Counted from the stretch's first letter, positions 36,067 through 45,399 are shown. The stretch: DNA of 64,000 nt from JAXLXE01 sp046328115 (GCA_046328115.1 JAXLXE010000003.1:62001-126000), one strand, 5' to 3'. Translations and numbers: made by a program. The notes: a model not told the origin generated them from the sequence alone.

Positions 36067-36717
36067 ATGGAATCGCGCACCGCCGAGGACCTGGCCCGCA
36101 TAGCCCAGCGCGTCGGCGTCGTGGACCCACGCCTGCTGCGCGCCCTTGCCCAGGTGCCGCGCCACCGCTTCCTGCCGCCGGAGCTCGCGGAGCTGGCCTA
36201 CGTGGACGGACCCGTGCCCATCGGCCACGGCCAGACCAGCACCCAGCCCTCGCTGTCCGCCCTGATGATCGACGCCCTCCAGATCGCCCAGCACGAGCGC
36301 GTCCTGGAGATCGGCACCGGCTCCGGCTACCAGACCGCCCTGCTAGCCAGCCTGGCCGCCCACGTCGTCTCCATCGAGTTGTTTCCAGACCTGGCCGAGC
36401 GGGCCGCCGATCGACTGCGCGAGCTGGGCTACGCCAACGTGGAGGTCCACGCCGGCGACGGCACCCTGGGCCACCCCGAGGGCGCGCCGTACCACGCCAT
36501 CATCGTCTCCGCCGCCTTCCCGTCCGTCCCCCCGCCCCTCATCGAGCAGCTAGCGGACGGCGGCCGTCTCATCCAGCCCGTGGGCGAGGGCGGCAACGAA
36601 GTCGTCACGCTGTTCCAGAAGACCCCCAGCGGCCTCACCCCCATCCGCGATCTCACCCCCGCCCGCTTCGTCCGCCTCTGGGGCGCGCACGGCTTCGGCA
36701 CGCACACGTGGGAGTAG
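36067..36717 (+). CDS. pcm: protein-L-isoaspartate O-methyltransferase
   Basis: A 216-aa repair methyltransferase that acts on isoaspartyl residues of aged proteins. The N-terminal part has RALAQVPRHRFLPPEL and GHGQTSTQPSLSALMIDAL; SAM motif I is VLEIGTGSGYQTALLA; VHAGDGTLGHPEGAPY and IEQLADGGRLIQPVG follow. Its 3' end (encoding DLTPARFVRLWGAHGFG) recurs as orphan fragments at 42999 and 48206. Confidence 0.92.
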   Translation: MESRTAEDLARIAQRVGVVDPRLLRALAQVPRHRFLPPELAELAYVDGPVPIGHGQTSTQPSLSALMIDALQIAQHERVLEIGTGSGYQTALLASLAAHVVSIELFPDLAERAADRLRELGYANVEVHAGDGTLGHPEGAPYHAIIVSAAFPSVPPPLIEQLADGGRLIQPVGEGGNEVVTLFQKTPSGLTPIRDLTPARFVRLWGAHGFGTHTWE

Positions 36718-36794
36718 GTGAGCCCGAGGGGTCCCCCCCACCGTCGCCCAGTCGCGCCCGCTCCTTCCGGTTGAATCCACGACAAGCGTGTCCC

Positions 36795-36826
36795 TTGACA
36801 CGCGGGGGGGGGGGGGGCGGTAATCT
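36795..36826 (+). promoter_or_regulatory. promoter with poly-G spacer before the first surface-protein gene
   Basis: A consensus -35 TTGACA (36795-36800) and TAATCT (36821-36826) are separated by 20 bp that include 14 consecutive G (36804-36817). A spacer near 17 bp is optimal, so loss or gain of G would tune or switch the promoter, as known for poly-G spacers in Neisseria porin genes. The run could also be a base-calling error. Confidence 0.5.
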
Positions 36827-36866
36827 GGCGGCGTGACGTAACCGCTCCGGCCGTGGGGGTGCACGA

Positions 36867-38132
36867 TTGGGTGATCTTGGACCGAAGCGTCTACTGGGGC
36901 CAGCGACGAAGCTGGCGCGGACTCGCCGCCGCGGTGTGCTCGGCATCCTCGGCGTAGCCGCGGCCGCCTTAGGCGCAACGGGCCGATCCGGTACCGCCGA
37001 AGCCACCGGTGGAACCATGATCGCCGGCGCCTACAACGACGCCGTGGGCACCACCACCACCCTCGCCCGCTGGACCGCCACCGTTCAGAACATCTACGGC
37101 CTCAGCGTGGAAAACTATAACAGCGGTGTCGCAGCGATCCTCGGCCAGACGCTGGGATCCGGCACCGGCCCGGCCCTGCAGGGGATCTCGCCAAGCGGCT
37201 GGGGCGCGTTCGGCACCTCCACCAGCTCCTACGGTGTCGTCGGATCGTCCGCGAGCACCGCTGGTGTCTATGGCGTGGGGGGTTTTGGCGTCGACGGTGT
37301 TTCGAACAACGCCTCAAACGCTGGAATCGGCGTGCACGGCAGCGCCACCGCCGGTCACGGTGTGTATGGTCAAACGACCAGCGGCAACGGTGTGACGGGA
37401 GGCTCCGCGACTGGCAACGGGGTGTACGGCACTGCGTCCGGCAGCGGCGTCGGGGTGCGCGCTGACTCCGGTTCCGGCTACGCGCTGTTTGCGTCTGTCG
37501 GCAACAACACGGCCGCCGTCTACGGCGTGGCCAACGCGGGCAGCGCCATCTACGGCTCTTCGTCCGGCGGCAACGCCGGAGCGTTCTCCGGTCCCGTCGT
37601 GGTGACGGGGCCCGTCAGCATCACCGGCAACTTCAGCGCCACCGGCACCAAGTCAGCCGTTGTCCCACACCCGGACGGTACCCACCGCAAAGTCTTCTGT
37701 ATGGAAAGTCCCATCAGCTACTTCGAGGACTTCGGTCAGGCCGGTCTGGTGGACGGCGTGGCCCACGTGTCGCTCGACCCTGACTTCGCGGCACTGGTCA
37801 GAACCGACCAGTACCACGTGTTCTTGACGCCTAACGGCGATTGCCGCGGCCTGTACGTGGCGGAGAGGGAGTCCACCGGCTTCACCGTTCGCGAGCTGCA
37901 GGGCGGCACGTCAAGCCTGAACGTGAGCTACCGCGTGGTCGCCGAGCGAGCGGACGTCGAGACCGGCCGGCTGGAGGCCGTGCTCATGCCCCAAGTCCCC
38001 GCGCTTGAGCCACCGCCACCGGTAGACATGGCCGTCATTCCTGCCACTGAGCCTATGGTGCTGCCGGAGCTTCCCGTCCAGCCACGCGTCCACGCGGCGG
38101 CGTCCCCGGCGCGCCAGGGGGGTGTAGGATGA
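36867..38132 (+). CDS. Tat-signal Gly-rich repeat protein, surface-family member 1
   Basis: A 421-aa exported protein. It has a Tat-type signal (RTRRRGVLG at about 18-26, then a hydrophobic Ala-rich core). Residues 90-240 are degenerate repeats of the type G-V-x-G-x-S/A (GVYGVGGFGV, GIGVHGSATAGHGVYGQ, GNGVYGTASGSGVGV), as in beta-helical tail-fibre or adhesin stalks. The C-terminal domain, about residues 270-375, runs from VVPHPDGTHRKVF to NVSYRVVAER and ends in a Pro-rich tail. That domain is shared with nine other loci in this window. The TTG start at 36867 is the best available. Its stop overlaps the next family gene by 4 nt. Confidence 0.7.
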   Translation: MGDLGPKRLLGPATKLARTRRRGVLGILGVAAAALGATGRSGTAEATGGTMIAGAYNDAVGTTTTLARWTATVQNIYGLSVENYNSGVAAILGQTLGSGTGPALQGISPSGWGAFGTSTSSYGVVGSSASTAGVYGVGGFGVDGVSNNASNAGIGVHGSATAGHGVYGQTTSGNGVTGGSATGNGVYGTASGSGVGVRADSGSGYALFASVGNNTAAVYGVANAGSAIYGSSSGGNAGAFSGPVVVTGPVSITGNFSATGTKSAVVPHPDGTHRKVFCMESPISYFEDFGQAGLVDGVAHVSLDPDFAALVRTDQYHVFLTPNGDCRGLYVAERESTGFTVRELQGGTSSLNVSYRVVAERADVETGRLEAVLMPQVPALEPPPPVDMAVIPATEPMVLPELPVQPRVHAAASPARQGGVG

Positions 38133-38776
38133 ACAGGAGTGTTCGCCATGAACGTCATCGTCTGCCTCCTCAGGCGCGCGCCGGTCGCCTTCGGAACATG
38201 CGCATCATCGGCCTCGGCCTCGCGACCGGGGCGCTGCTGCTCGGCGCGCTCCCATCAGATGCCGTACCCTCAAGTCCAGGCAACGGCGTCGCTGACGTTC
38301 GCCAACTGATCGTGGATCGAGATGGAGCACCGCGGCAACTGTTCGGCGTCGCCAGTCCCGAGAGCTGGCTGGAGGACTTCGGCCGTGGCGACCTCGTGGC
38401 CGGCTCGGCGACGATCGCGCTGGACCCAGACTTCGCGGCGGCTGTCGTCACGGACGTCTACCACGTGTTCCTGACCCCGCTGGGTGACAGCGGCGGACTC
38501 TACGCCACGAACCTGGGCCCGACTGGTTTCGCCGTGCGCGAGCAACAGGGCGGCAAGTCCAGCATCGGCTTCAGCTACCGCGTGGTCGCACGCCGCAAGG
38601 AAGCGGCCGGCAGCCGTTTCCCACGCGCCGCCGACGCCGTCCCCGCGGACGTCCGGTCAAAACAAGCCGCACCCGCCGAAGCGGTGATCCCTCCGGCTCC
38701 AACCCTGGTACCCCTGCCGAAGCTGGAGCCACCGCCGCCGATACCTGATGCGCTGCACCCAGGGGGGGCACGGTGA
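38129..38776 (+). CDS. secreted C-terminal-domain-only family member 2
   Basis: A 215-aa protein with a signal peptide core (MRIIGLGLATGALLLGALPSDA, preceded by a basic 23-residue leader) and then directly the family C-terminal domain: FGVASPESWLEDFG, ALDPDFAAAVVTDVYHVFLT, GDSGGLYATNLGPTGFAVRE, IGFSYRVVARR. The Gly-rich stalk is absent. The ATG at 38129 overlaps the upstream gene's stop (ATGA) and I prefer it; an internal ATG at 38198 would give a shorter, more usual signal peptide. It probably works together with member 1. Confidence 0.65.
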   Translation: MNRSVRHERHRLPPQARAGRLRNMRIIGLGLATGALLLGALPSDAVPSSPGNGVADVRQLIVDRDGAPRQLFGVASPESWLEDFGRGDLVAGSATIALDPDFAAAVVTDVYHVFLTPLGDSGGLYATNLGPTGFAVREQQGGKSSIGFSYRVVARRKEAAGSRFPRAADAVPADVRSKQAAPAEAVIPPAPTLVPLPKLEPPPPIPDALHPGGAR

Positions 38777-38837
38777 CTCCGGCCGGTTGCTCTATGACCC
38801 CATCGCATCAAGTTGCACAACGTCGCCGGCCCCGGAC

Positions 38838-39701
38838 ATGATCCACCGGAACATCGTGCTCGCATTCCTGCTTCTGCTGCTCATCTCGCTCGAAGTTACA
38901 ACCACAGCATCACAATCTATCCTGCCAGAACGCAACACCCCTGTGCTCTCAACCAGATCCATCCCAAACCAGCCGCTCATTCCGACAACTCGCTCAACGT
39001 CCAGTGGCAGCGACACAAAACCGCGCCTTGGCGTCAGCAGCACGGAACAGCGCCCCATAACGCAGGAAGACTTTGACGTGGCCGATATTCAAGCGATTCG
39101 ACAGCGAATCTCTATAGGTCGAGAACCACCACAGTCAGATGTTGATTCACCCGGCGGGCGCCTTGGCGTGGTAGGTAGAGATCGGCTGGGAGTGTGCATT
39201 GCCGACACGGTAACAGGGCGCCCGATTGACACAACCGTCGCCACTTACGTAGCCCAGACACTTAGTGATATTGTGCATCGGAACACACAGTGGGCGGCTC
39301 GATACGCGACATCACGCCTTCTAATAGGCCTCGAATGCCCTAGTTCGTCGCCATTGCTTAATCCAAACGCAAGAGTCCTTCCATCCGGACAGATTACTGC
39401 GCCGCTTGCAGAATTCTCACGTCCACGCGTGAGCCCATTCAGATTCTACGTGTTCATCGTCTCACAATCAATGGTGGACAAGTTCTTCTCGAATGAACGA
39501 CTCACGGGTCGAGAGTTCCAACAGGAGCTGCTGTGCCCGAAGCCGCGACCAGAACCATGCACCGGCACCAGCACCGGTATATACGTCACAAGGGAAGAAT
39601 TCTTGTCGCCGGTTCGTCTAGAACAGGTTCTGCTTCGAGCCACGCGCATACGAGGAGAAACCTCGCCCGCACCAAGCTTGAGATCTGTCGGTGCACCGTA
39701 A
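38838..39701 (+). CDS. secreted protein of unknown function, lower GC
   Basis: A 287-aa protein with a signal peptide (MIHRNIVLAFLLLLLISLEV), a Ser/Thr-rich stretch and a globular part that I do not recognise. Base composition is close to 50 % GC, against about 70 % around it, a sign of transfer. Its C-terminal 35 residues (CTGTSTGIYVTREEFLSPV to LLRATRI) have a relative at 46970-47080 just after IS copy C, so the gene was once present twice. It precedes a broken metalloprotease gene on the same strand. Confidence 0.55.
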   Translation: MIHRNIVLAFLLLLLISLEVTTTASQSILPERNTPVLSTRSIPNQPLIPTTRSTSSGSDTKPRLGVSSTEQRPITQEDFDVADIQAIRQRISIGREPPQSDVDSPGGRLGVVGRDRLGVCIADTVTGRPIDTTVATYVAQTLSDIVHRNTQWAARYATSRLLIGLECPSSSPLLNPNARVLPSGQITAPLAEFSRPRVSPFRFYVFIVSQSMVDKFFSNERLTGREFQQELLCPKPRPEPCTGTSTGIYVTREEFLSPVRLEQVLLRATRIRGETSPAPSLRSVGAP

Positions 39702-40282
39702 GACCATCATCGTTACTTCGACATTCGGGTCAATAATACAGCACTACTCTATGCTCGCGGTAATTTCATCAAGAATAGACTTGCCGTGACTAGAATCGCC
39801 GCAATAATAGTGCTGACACCAATTGTACTAATGCGTGTGCCTGTCCACCATATTGCGAAGGCAAACCATGCAAATCAACCTACTCAGCATATCTGGAGCG
39901 TACATTCCGGAGGGGATGTTCTGCACGATGAGACCTTCTGTGTCTATGCTAATGACTATCCTGATTCTGCCGCAGTGTTCACCGGATGGATCGGAGGCGA
40001 TCTCACAAAAACTCCGAGCTGGCAGACTGCCGATGGAAAGATACAATTCGCAGCTCCAGCAGCGAATTCCGGCTGGCTAGGATGCCAATCCATGAAACAA
40101 TTATACGGGGATAATTCGATCGATTCGATATACATTGCATTCCATATCTCGGATGATGAGACGCACGACACATGTGGAGCGGGCATTCGAGCATGCATGA
40201 CATTCCCCACTGCGGCGCAATGGCCCGCAGTGCACGGCGCGAATTCATCAAACGCCCTTGATTACCGGTGGGCTGAAATTTT

Positions 40283-41790
40283 GTAATTACTCACCTACCC
40301 ACATCCGGGCGGCGTCACAGACATGACACGAACTTGACGGAAGTGCACCGCTCGACGACCTGATTCGCTACCCTGGCGGCATGGATGATCGGGCCGCACT
40401 GCTCGCGCTCCCCAAAGAACAGCTCGTCGATATCATCCTCGTCCAGCGCGAGACCATCGCCGAACCGAGGCACTCGTCGTCCAGCTCTCCGCTCGCGTCG
40501 CTGAGGACTCGAGGCCAGGATCGACGAGGCTCACCCGTCCGCCCACCACTCCCGACAACTCTAGCCTCCCACCATCGGCTGCTTTCAAGCCCAACCGCGC
40601 GGAGCGCGCCAGCAAGCACGGACCCAAGCGCGGTCACCAGGGCCACTCGCGCCTGCGCCAACCGCCAGAACGTTGTGGTCCGCTGCCACGCTACCACGTG
40701 CCGTGGCTGTGGTCACGCGCTCGATGCCACGGGCCAGCGGCGGGTGCGTCGCAGCCAGGTGATCGACGTGATTCCGGCCCGCGCGGTGGTCGTGGAGTCC
40801 TGGGTCTACCGGGCATGCTGCACTGAGTGCGGCCTGGTCACGGTGGCGGAGCATCCCGCGGGTCTGGAGTCGACGCGGACGTTCGGTCCGGAGACTCGAA
40901 ACCGCGATTGCCTATCTGCACGAGCGCCACCACGTCTCGTTCGAGCGCCTGGTGGAGCTATGCCGGGATCTGTTCGGGATCCAGCTCAGCGAGGGGCGGT
41001 GGCCAACGTGCTGCAGCGGCTCGGCGAGCGAGGTGAGACCCGCTACCAGGAGATCAGAGAGGCAGTGCGGGCGAGTCGGTGATCGGCTCGGATGAGACGG
41101 GTGCCGGATGGCTGGCCGCACCTGGTGGCACTGGAACTTCCAACTCCAACCGCCAGCTACCACGTCATCGCGCGGACGCGGAGTGGATCGGTCATTAATG
41201 ATTTCCTGGACGGTGCGGTACCAGACGTATGGCAATCGGATGCCTACGCGCCGCAGCTGCGACGCCGGCCAAGGCCGGGCAGTTGTGCCTGGCACATCAG
41301 TTGCGGGAACTGACGCGAGCCGCGGAGCTTGAGCCGGACGCGGCGTGGTGGGCGCAGGAGTTGCGGCACGTGTTCGGGCGCAGGATGCGGCTGCACGCTG
41401 AGCGTGGCGAGATCAGTGCGGAGAGCTTCCAACGACGGAGGGTCCGGATTGTCAACGCCGCGGAGCGGTGATCAAGGAGCCACCGCTGGGCAAGGGCATG
41501 GCCCGGCGACTGCAGCAACGCTACCAGCGGTTGTGGTCGAGCCTCTTTGTGTTCTTGGAGCGTGACGGGGTAGAGCCGACCAACAATGCCTCCGAGCGTG
41601 ACTTGCGCAACAGCGTGATCCACCGCAAAGTGACCGGAGGGTATCGGTCGGAGTGGGGCAGCCAGACCTCCGCGATTCTCACCAGCGTCCTGCAGACCGC
41701 GCGCAAACAGGGCCACAATCTCTACGCCGCGATCCGCATGCTCTCCGGTCCCTCGCCACTGGCCGCTGCATACGCCAGCTGAGTAGTTAC
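40283..41790 (+). mobile_element. IS66-family insertion sequence, copy B
   Basis: A 1508-bp element in the orientation opposite to copies A and C. Ends GTAATTACTCACCTACC and, from the other side, GTAACTACTCAGCTGGC. The target duplication GAAATTTT is at 40275-40282 and 41791-41798. It is nearly identical to copy A except for many 1-2 nt indels inside the transposase gene. Confidence 0.9.
40381..41782 (+). pseudogene. IS66-family transposase, copy B, many indels
   Basis: It starts MDDRAALLALPKEQLVDIIL like copy A, then changes frame repeatedly; the zinc ribbon, the QSDAY-equivalent region and the NNASERDLR glutamate are all present but in different frames. All four GAGCTC sites of copy A are altered here (to GAGGACTC, GAGGCTC, GAGACTC and GAGCCTC), and there are almost no plain substitutions. 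The frameshifts may therefore be an assembly or base-calling artefact rather than decay. Confidence 0.8.
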
Positions 41791-42998
41791 GAAATTTTTC
41801 TTACCTCGGAATTATTCATAACTGATGTCGATGCGCGCAGAGGCAGCGTCAATCACGAGGTGGGCCACGCGCTCGGCCTCGCCGATGGTAACGCGACGTG
41901 TCCTCCAAATGCGGTCCTCAGCATTATGCATCCTTGTCACAGCCCTCCAAACGATGCTCCAATACTCGGCCCGACGACGGGAGATCAGAGTTCCGTAGCC
42001 ACCGTTTCCGCCATCGGCGTCACGCCCGTCGGGGGTGGCGGTGGTGGTACCGTGCCACCGCTCGCGAACACCTTTCCAACCTTGACGGCCACTCCATCTC
42101 CGTCCGCCACATTCACCAGGACTCCCACAGCGATTCCCACGGCGACACGCACGCCAACCCCAAGTGCCGACTTGGCTCTGTCATTCAGTCAGGGCGGCGG
42201 CGGCGCGATCGTCGGAGATGTGATAAACATCGGAGTCACGGTGACCAACAACGGGCCCAATCAGGCAACTCACGCGACGTTCATATATACGCTCGCCGAC
42301 GACACCGCACCAGACGGGGCGGGTTTGGTGTTTTCCGGCAGCCAATTCGCTGGCTGTAACCTGGGTCAGAACAGCATCCGTAATATGACGTGCGATGTGG
42401 GGACGGTGAATGTTGGGACGCCTGTCACTATCACCGTTCCAATCCAGTCCATTTCCCGGGGTTCGTTTGTGCACACCGCAATCCTACGGTCGAATCCCGA
42501 TCAAACCGACGCGGTCGTAGGGAACAACACTGCGTCGGCAACGCTCGTCGTGGGAGCACCCGCCAACTGCGCACCTACGCCGCCTCTCGGCAGCTTGTCG
42601 GCACAGGTCGTGGCATCCAATGTTCTGCGAGTCACCGTAAGTGCAGGGAGCGGTGCCGTTGGACAACTGCTGTTCCCGAGTGACGCGCACATCCCAAATC
42701 CTAACGCGCTCGTATCGTTACCGGGTCGGCCTCCGGCGCAGTCGGCCCCATCCCGGTTCACGCCCGATGTTCGCCTCGGCAGCTTCACGTTTGACGTGCA
42801 CCACTCGGCAAGCGGAGCGACAAACTTGTCCACGGTGATTCGGGATGACTGTCAGGATACGCCGAAGTTCGTTGGCGGGGGCGCCGCGGCGTTCTGAACA
42901 TCGCTCAGAGCTCAACCGCACTTGCGTCTGCAGTCCAAACGCAGAACACCGGTTCGAGAGAACGTGATGTTCTAATGGCCCGGTGCCAGGATGCCGGC

Positions 42999-43052
42999 CG
43001 CTTCGTCCGCCTCTGGGGACACCACGGCTTCGGCCAGGTCAGGCCTGAGTAG
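42999..43052 (+). pseudogene. orphan 3' end of a pcm-like gene, fragment 1
   Basis: It encodes RFVRLWGHHGFGQVRPE then TAG, matching the end of pcm at 36067-36717 (RFVRLWGAHGFG). Nothing of the upstream gene remains. It directly precedes a 5'-truncated surface-family gene. Confidence 0.6.
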
Positions 43053-43064
43053 ACAGGCCTGACC
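43037..43064 (+). terminator. hairpin overlapping the pcm-like fragment end
   Basis: An 11-bp perfect stem GGTCAGGCCTG / CAGGCCTGACC with loop AGTAGA, spanning the stop codon of the fragment. Half of it recurs after fragment 2 at 48265. Confidence 0.5.
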
Positions 43065-43080
43065 GGGCGAGCGCGGGGCG

Positions 43081-44067
43081 GTGTACTGCACCGAGGCACC
43101 GGTGCCGTTGCTGGAAGACGTGGGGCGGTCGACTCTCGTGAACAGCCGGGCGTACGTACGGCACGATCCTGACTTCGCCAGCGTGATCGGATCCGGCTAT
43201 GACGTGTTTCTCACCGCCTACGGCCAGACGACCGGTCTGGCCGTGGTGGCGAGGGATGTCGGGGGGTTCGAGGTGTGCGAAGCCGCCGGGGGTACCAGCA
43301 GCTACGAGTTTGCCTACCGCGTGGTGGGGAGACGGGCTGACGTGTCCGGCGAGCGATTCAAGCGTGTGGAGCTGGCGAGCGCGCCAGCGGGACTGCCGCC
43401 GCTGCCGGAGTTTGCCGAGGTGCCGCCTGCCGAGCCTCCGTATCATGGCGGCGCCGACCAGGCGAGCAAGGCAACGGTACGTCACGCCGCGTCGCAGACG
43501 ACCGGCTCGGGCGTGCTCTTGTCGATGGTAGGATTCGGGTTGGGTTTGCTCGTGGCGGTGGGGGCCATGGTTGGACTGTGGGCAGCGGCGCCAGCGTTGG
43601 CGACGGAACTGGGACAGCAGGTGCAGGAATTGCGGCAGGCACTGACTGGCAAAGACGGCGTGCAGCGACAAGTGTACTTTCTCGCGACCGCCGACGGGTG
43701 GATCGAGGACGCGGGCCGCGCAAACCTGGTGGGCGGGACGGCCACAGTACCGCTCGACGCTGACTTCGCATCGATGATCTCGGCCGAGGAGTATCTGGTG
43801 TTCGTGACCGCGCAGGGCGGCAGCGGCGCACTCACCGTGACGAACGTAGGACCTGCCGCGTTCACCGTGCGCGAGGCGGGCGGGAGCTCATCGAGCGGCT
43901 TCTCGTACCGGATCCTGGCAAAACGGCGCGATCACACGGCCGAGCGGCTCCCGAAACTGACGGCGCCGCCGGCCCAGCGCGCGGATCCCGCATCCGCGCC
44001 GGCGCCGCTGCCAGTACCGTCTGTCCCTGTGATCGAGCCGATCAAGGCTCTGCCGACGGCGCAGTAA
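43081..44067 (+). CDS. surface-family member 3: two C-terminal domains around a membrane helix
   Basis: A 328-aa protein. The first family domain runs from VPLLEDVGRSTLVN to YEFAYRVVGRR (residues 8-85) and lacks its first strand, so the GTG at 43081 looks like a truncated start. A linker leads to a transmembrane segment at about 140-165 (LLSMVGFGLGLLVAVGAMV) and a short coiled coil (LGQQVQELRQALTG). A second, complete family domain follows (VYFLATADGWIEDAGR to GFSYRILAKR). It would place the domain on or in the membrane. The upstream part was probably lost where the pcm-like fragment now ends. Confidence 0.6.
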   Translation: MYCTEAPVPLLEDVGRSTLVNSRAYVRHDPDFASVIGSGYDVFLTAYGQTTGLAVVARDVGGFEVCEAAGGTSSYEFAYRVVGRRADVSGERFKRVELASAPAGLPPLPEFAEVPPAEPPYHGGADQASKATVRHAASQTTGSGVLLSMVGFGLGLLVAVGAMVGLWAAAPALATELGQQVQELRQALTGKDGVQRQVYFLATADGWIEDAGRANLVGGTATVPLDADFASMISAEEYLVFVTAQGGSGALTVTNVGPAAFTVREAGGSSSSGFSYRILAKRRDHTAERLPKLTAPPAQRADPASAPAPLPVPSVPVIEPIKALPTAQ

Positions 44068-44089
44068 TGCCGGACGGGGGTTAGTCATC

Positions 44090-44572
44090 GTGTCGCGGGT
44101 GAGACCGGTCCTGTTGTTGGGGGCGTCTGTGGTGCTGATCGTCGTGATGTACGCCGTGGCGCCCCGACCCTCGGCGACCCGAGGCGATGGCAGCAACGGT
44201 GGCTTGGTCCCGAACCCGTCGCCGTCCCCTGAGATCCTCACGCGAGAGGGGCTTCAATCCGGGCAGTGTGGGTCGCTGAGAAGCGATTTAATCGACCTTC
44301 TGTTAGCGCCAGACCCTCTGGCATATGCAAACTTCGCCGAAATCCCGGTAGATGGAAGCGCTGTCCGCCTCGAGTTCGCTACGAAGGTGGTGGGCGTGCC
44401 TCCCGACGGAGAACTAGATCGAGACTTCGGTGTGCGGAAAGCTCGCCGCGCGGAAGGCGCCTACTTCGGCGATATTGTCATCGGCTGGGTACCCGTCCAC
44501 TCAATATGCAGGCTCGGTCGAGACTTACGCATCGTGTATGTGCAGGGCGTAAGTGCCCCCAGAGCACACTGA
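44090..44572 (+). CDS. small secreted or anchored protein paired with an S8 protease
   Basis: A 160-aa protein with an N-terminal hydrophobic segment (VLLLGASVVLIVVMYAVA) and a Pro-rich linker. The conserved core runs LLLAPDPLAYANFAEIPVDG, VRLEFATKVVGVPPDGELDR and SICRLGRDLRIVYVQ, with two cysteines. It has a relative at 47003-47566, and each sits about 20-40 nt before an S8-protease-like gene. The pairing suggests an inhibitor, chaperone or substrate of the protease. No known family is recognised. Confidence 0.6.
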   Translation: MSRVRPVLLLGASVVLIVVMYAVAPRPSATRGDGSNGGLVPNPSPSPEILTREGLQSGQCGSLRSDLIDLLLAPDPLAYANFAEIPVDGSAVRLEFATKVVGVPPDGELDRDFGVRKARRAEGAYFGDIVIGWVPVHSICRLGRDLRIVYVQGVSAPRAH

Positions 44573-44591
44573 GAAGAGTCGGCCAAGCAAG

Positions 44592-45399
44592 ATGACAGCG
44601 ATGGTGAAAGTCGTTCGAACCGCGGCCCTCATGCTGGCCCTTGGGGTCACGACCATGATCGCACCGACCGTTACGTCGGGCCAGAGCCTACCCGCACGTC
44701 CATCTCCCAGTCCAGCGCCACGTCCGTTCCCAGTTGATCCGAGAAGTCTCGCGCCCGCGCCTACCGCGCCGCGTCCGGCCGGCATCGGGGAGCAGGTCCC
44801 AACAGCACGGGATGAACGTTTGGCTCACCTCTTCTATGAAGCGGTGATCGAGCACGGTAAGGGCGGACTCACCAATTATGCCTCCCGAGCAGGCCTACGC
44901 GTGACTGGAGAACAAGTTACCGTCGAAATAATTCTGAGCACTACCGCAATGGGACATCTTAGCTCAATACCCCTGCGCGTACGAGGCCGCGTTGACGGCG
45001 AGGGTGAGCGCGGCGACATCTCATTGCTTTCAGCCGATGTCCACGTAGCTGATCTATCGCGACTCGCTGTCGTTCCCGGTGTATTGCGGGTCCAGCACCC
45101 TGAACCCCCAAAGCCCCATGACTTCCATTCCGAAGGCGTGAGTGTTATTAGCGCGAATATCTGGAATCAGATTTACAACGGAGCAGGCTACAAACTTGGC
45201 GTGATAGATGTGGGCTCCGACGACTACACGCCGAATGGGGAACGCCCGTCCAATAAGCTGACGACTGAGTGCAACAAGGGCGGGGACGTCACCGTCGGCG
45301 GTGACCACGGGACCAAGGTGGCTGAGATCATCCACGACATTGCCCCGGGTGCCATTGTGTCGCTCGCTCGCGCAGTTGACCGCGATCAGTTCGCAGACA
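44592..45399 (+). pseudogene. subtilisin-like (S8) protease, truncated by IS copy C
   Basis: It encodes a signal peptide (VVRTAALMLALGVTTMIAP), a Pro-rich linker, a prodomain-like region (HLFYEAVIEHGKGGLTNY to VVPGVLRVQHPEPPKPH) and the first part of a catalytic domain: the aspartate in YKLGVIDVGSDD and the histidine in GGDHGTKVAEIIHDIAPGA. The frame then runs into IS copy C, so the serine part is missing and is not found on the other side. The start is the ATG at 44592; a GTG at 44553 would overlap the gene before it. It is dead as it stands. Confidence 0.72.

Larger units (their letters stand above)
39786..42897 (+). pseudogene. secreted zinc metalloprotease with DUF11-like domain, split by IS copy B
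   Basis: Joining 39786-40282 to 41799-42897 restores one frame through EIFLTSELFITD. The N-terminus is hydrophobic (AAIIVLTPIVLM). The catalytic zinc site HEVGHALGLAD is just after the insertion, followed by the Met-turn-like IMHPCH, the metzincin pattern. A Thr/Pro stalk (PSPSATFTRTPTAIPTATR) leads to a DUF11/CARDB-like beta-sandwich (NIGVTVTNNGPNQATHATF) and a C-terminal part I do not recognise. The IS66 copy duplicated GAAATTTT. Without the IS the gene would encode about 530 residues. GC content is low at the 5' end. Confidence 0.72.

Noticed and set aside
41653..42897. A 414-aa fusion of transposase end and protease as a real gene
   Set aside because: It is only the frame that runs from IS copy B into the interrupted host gene; the 8-bp target repeat marks the true junction.
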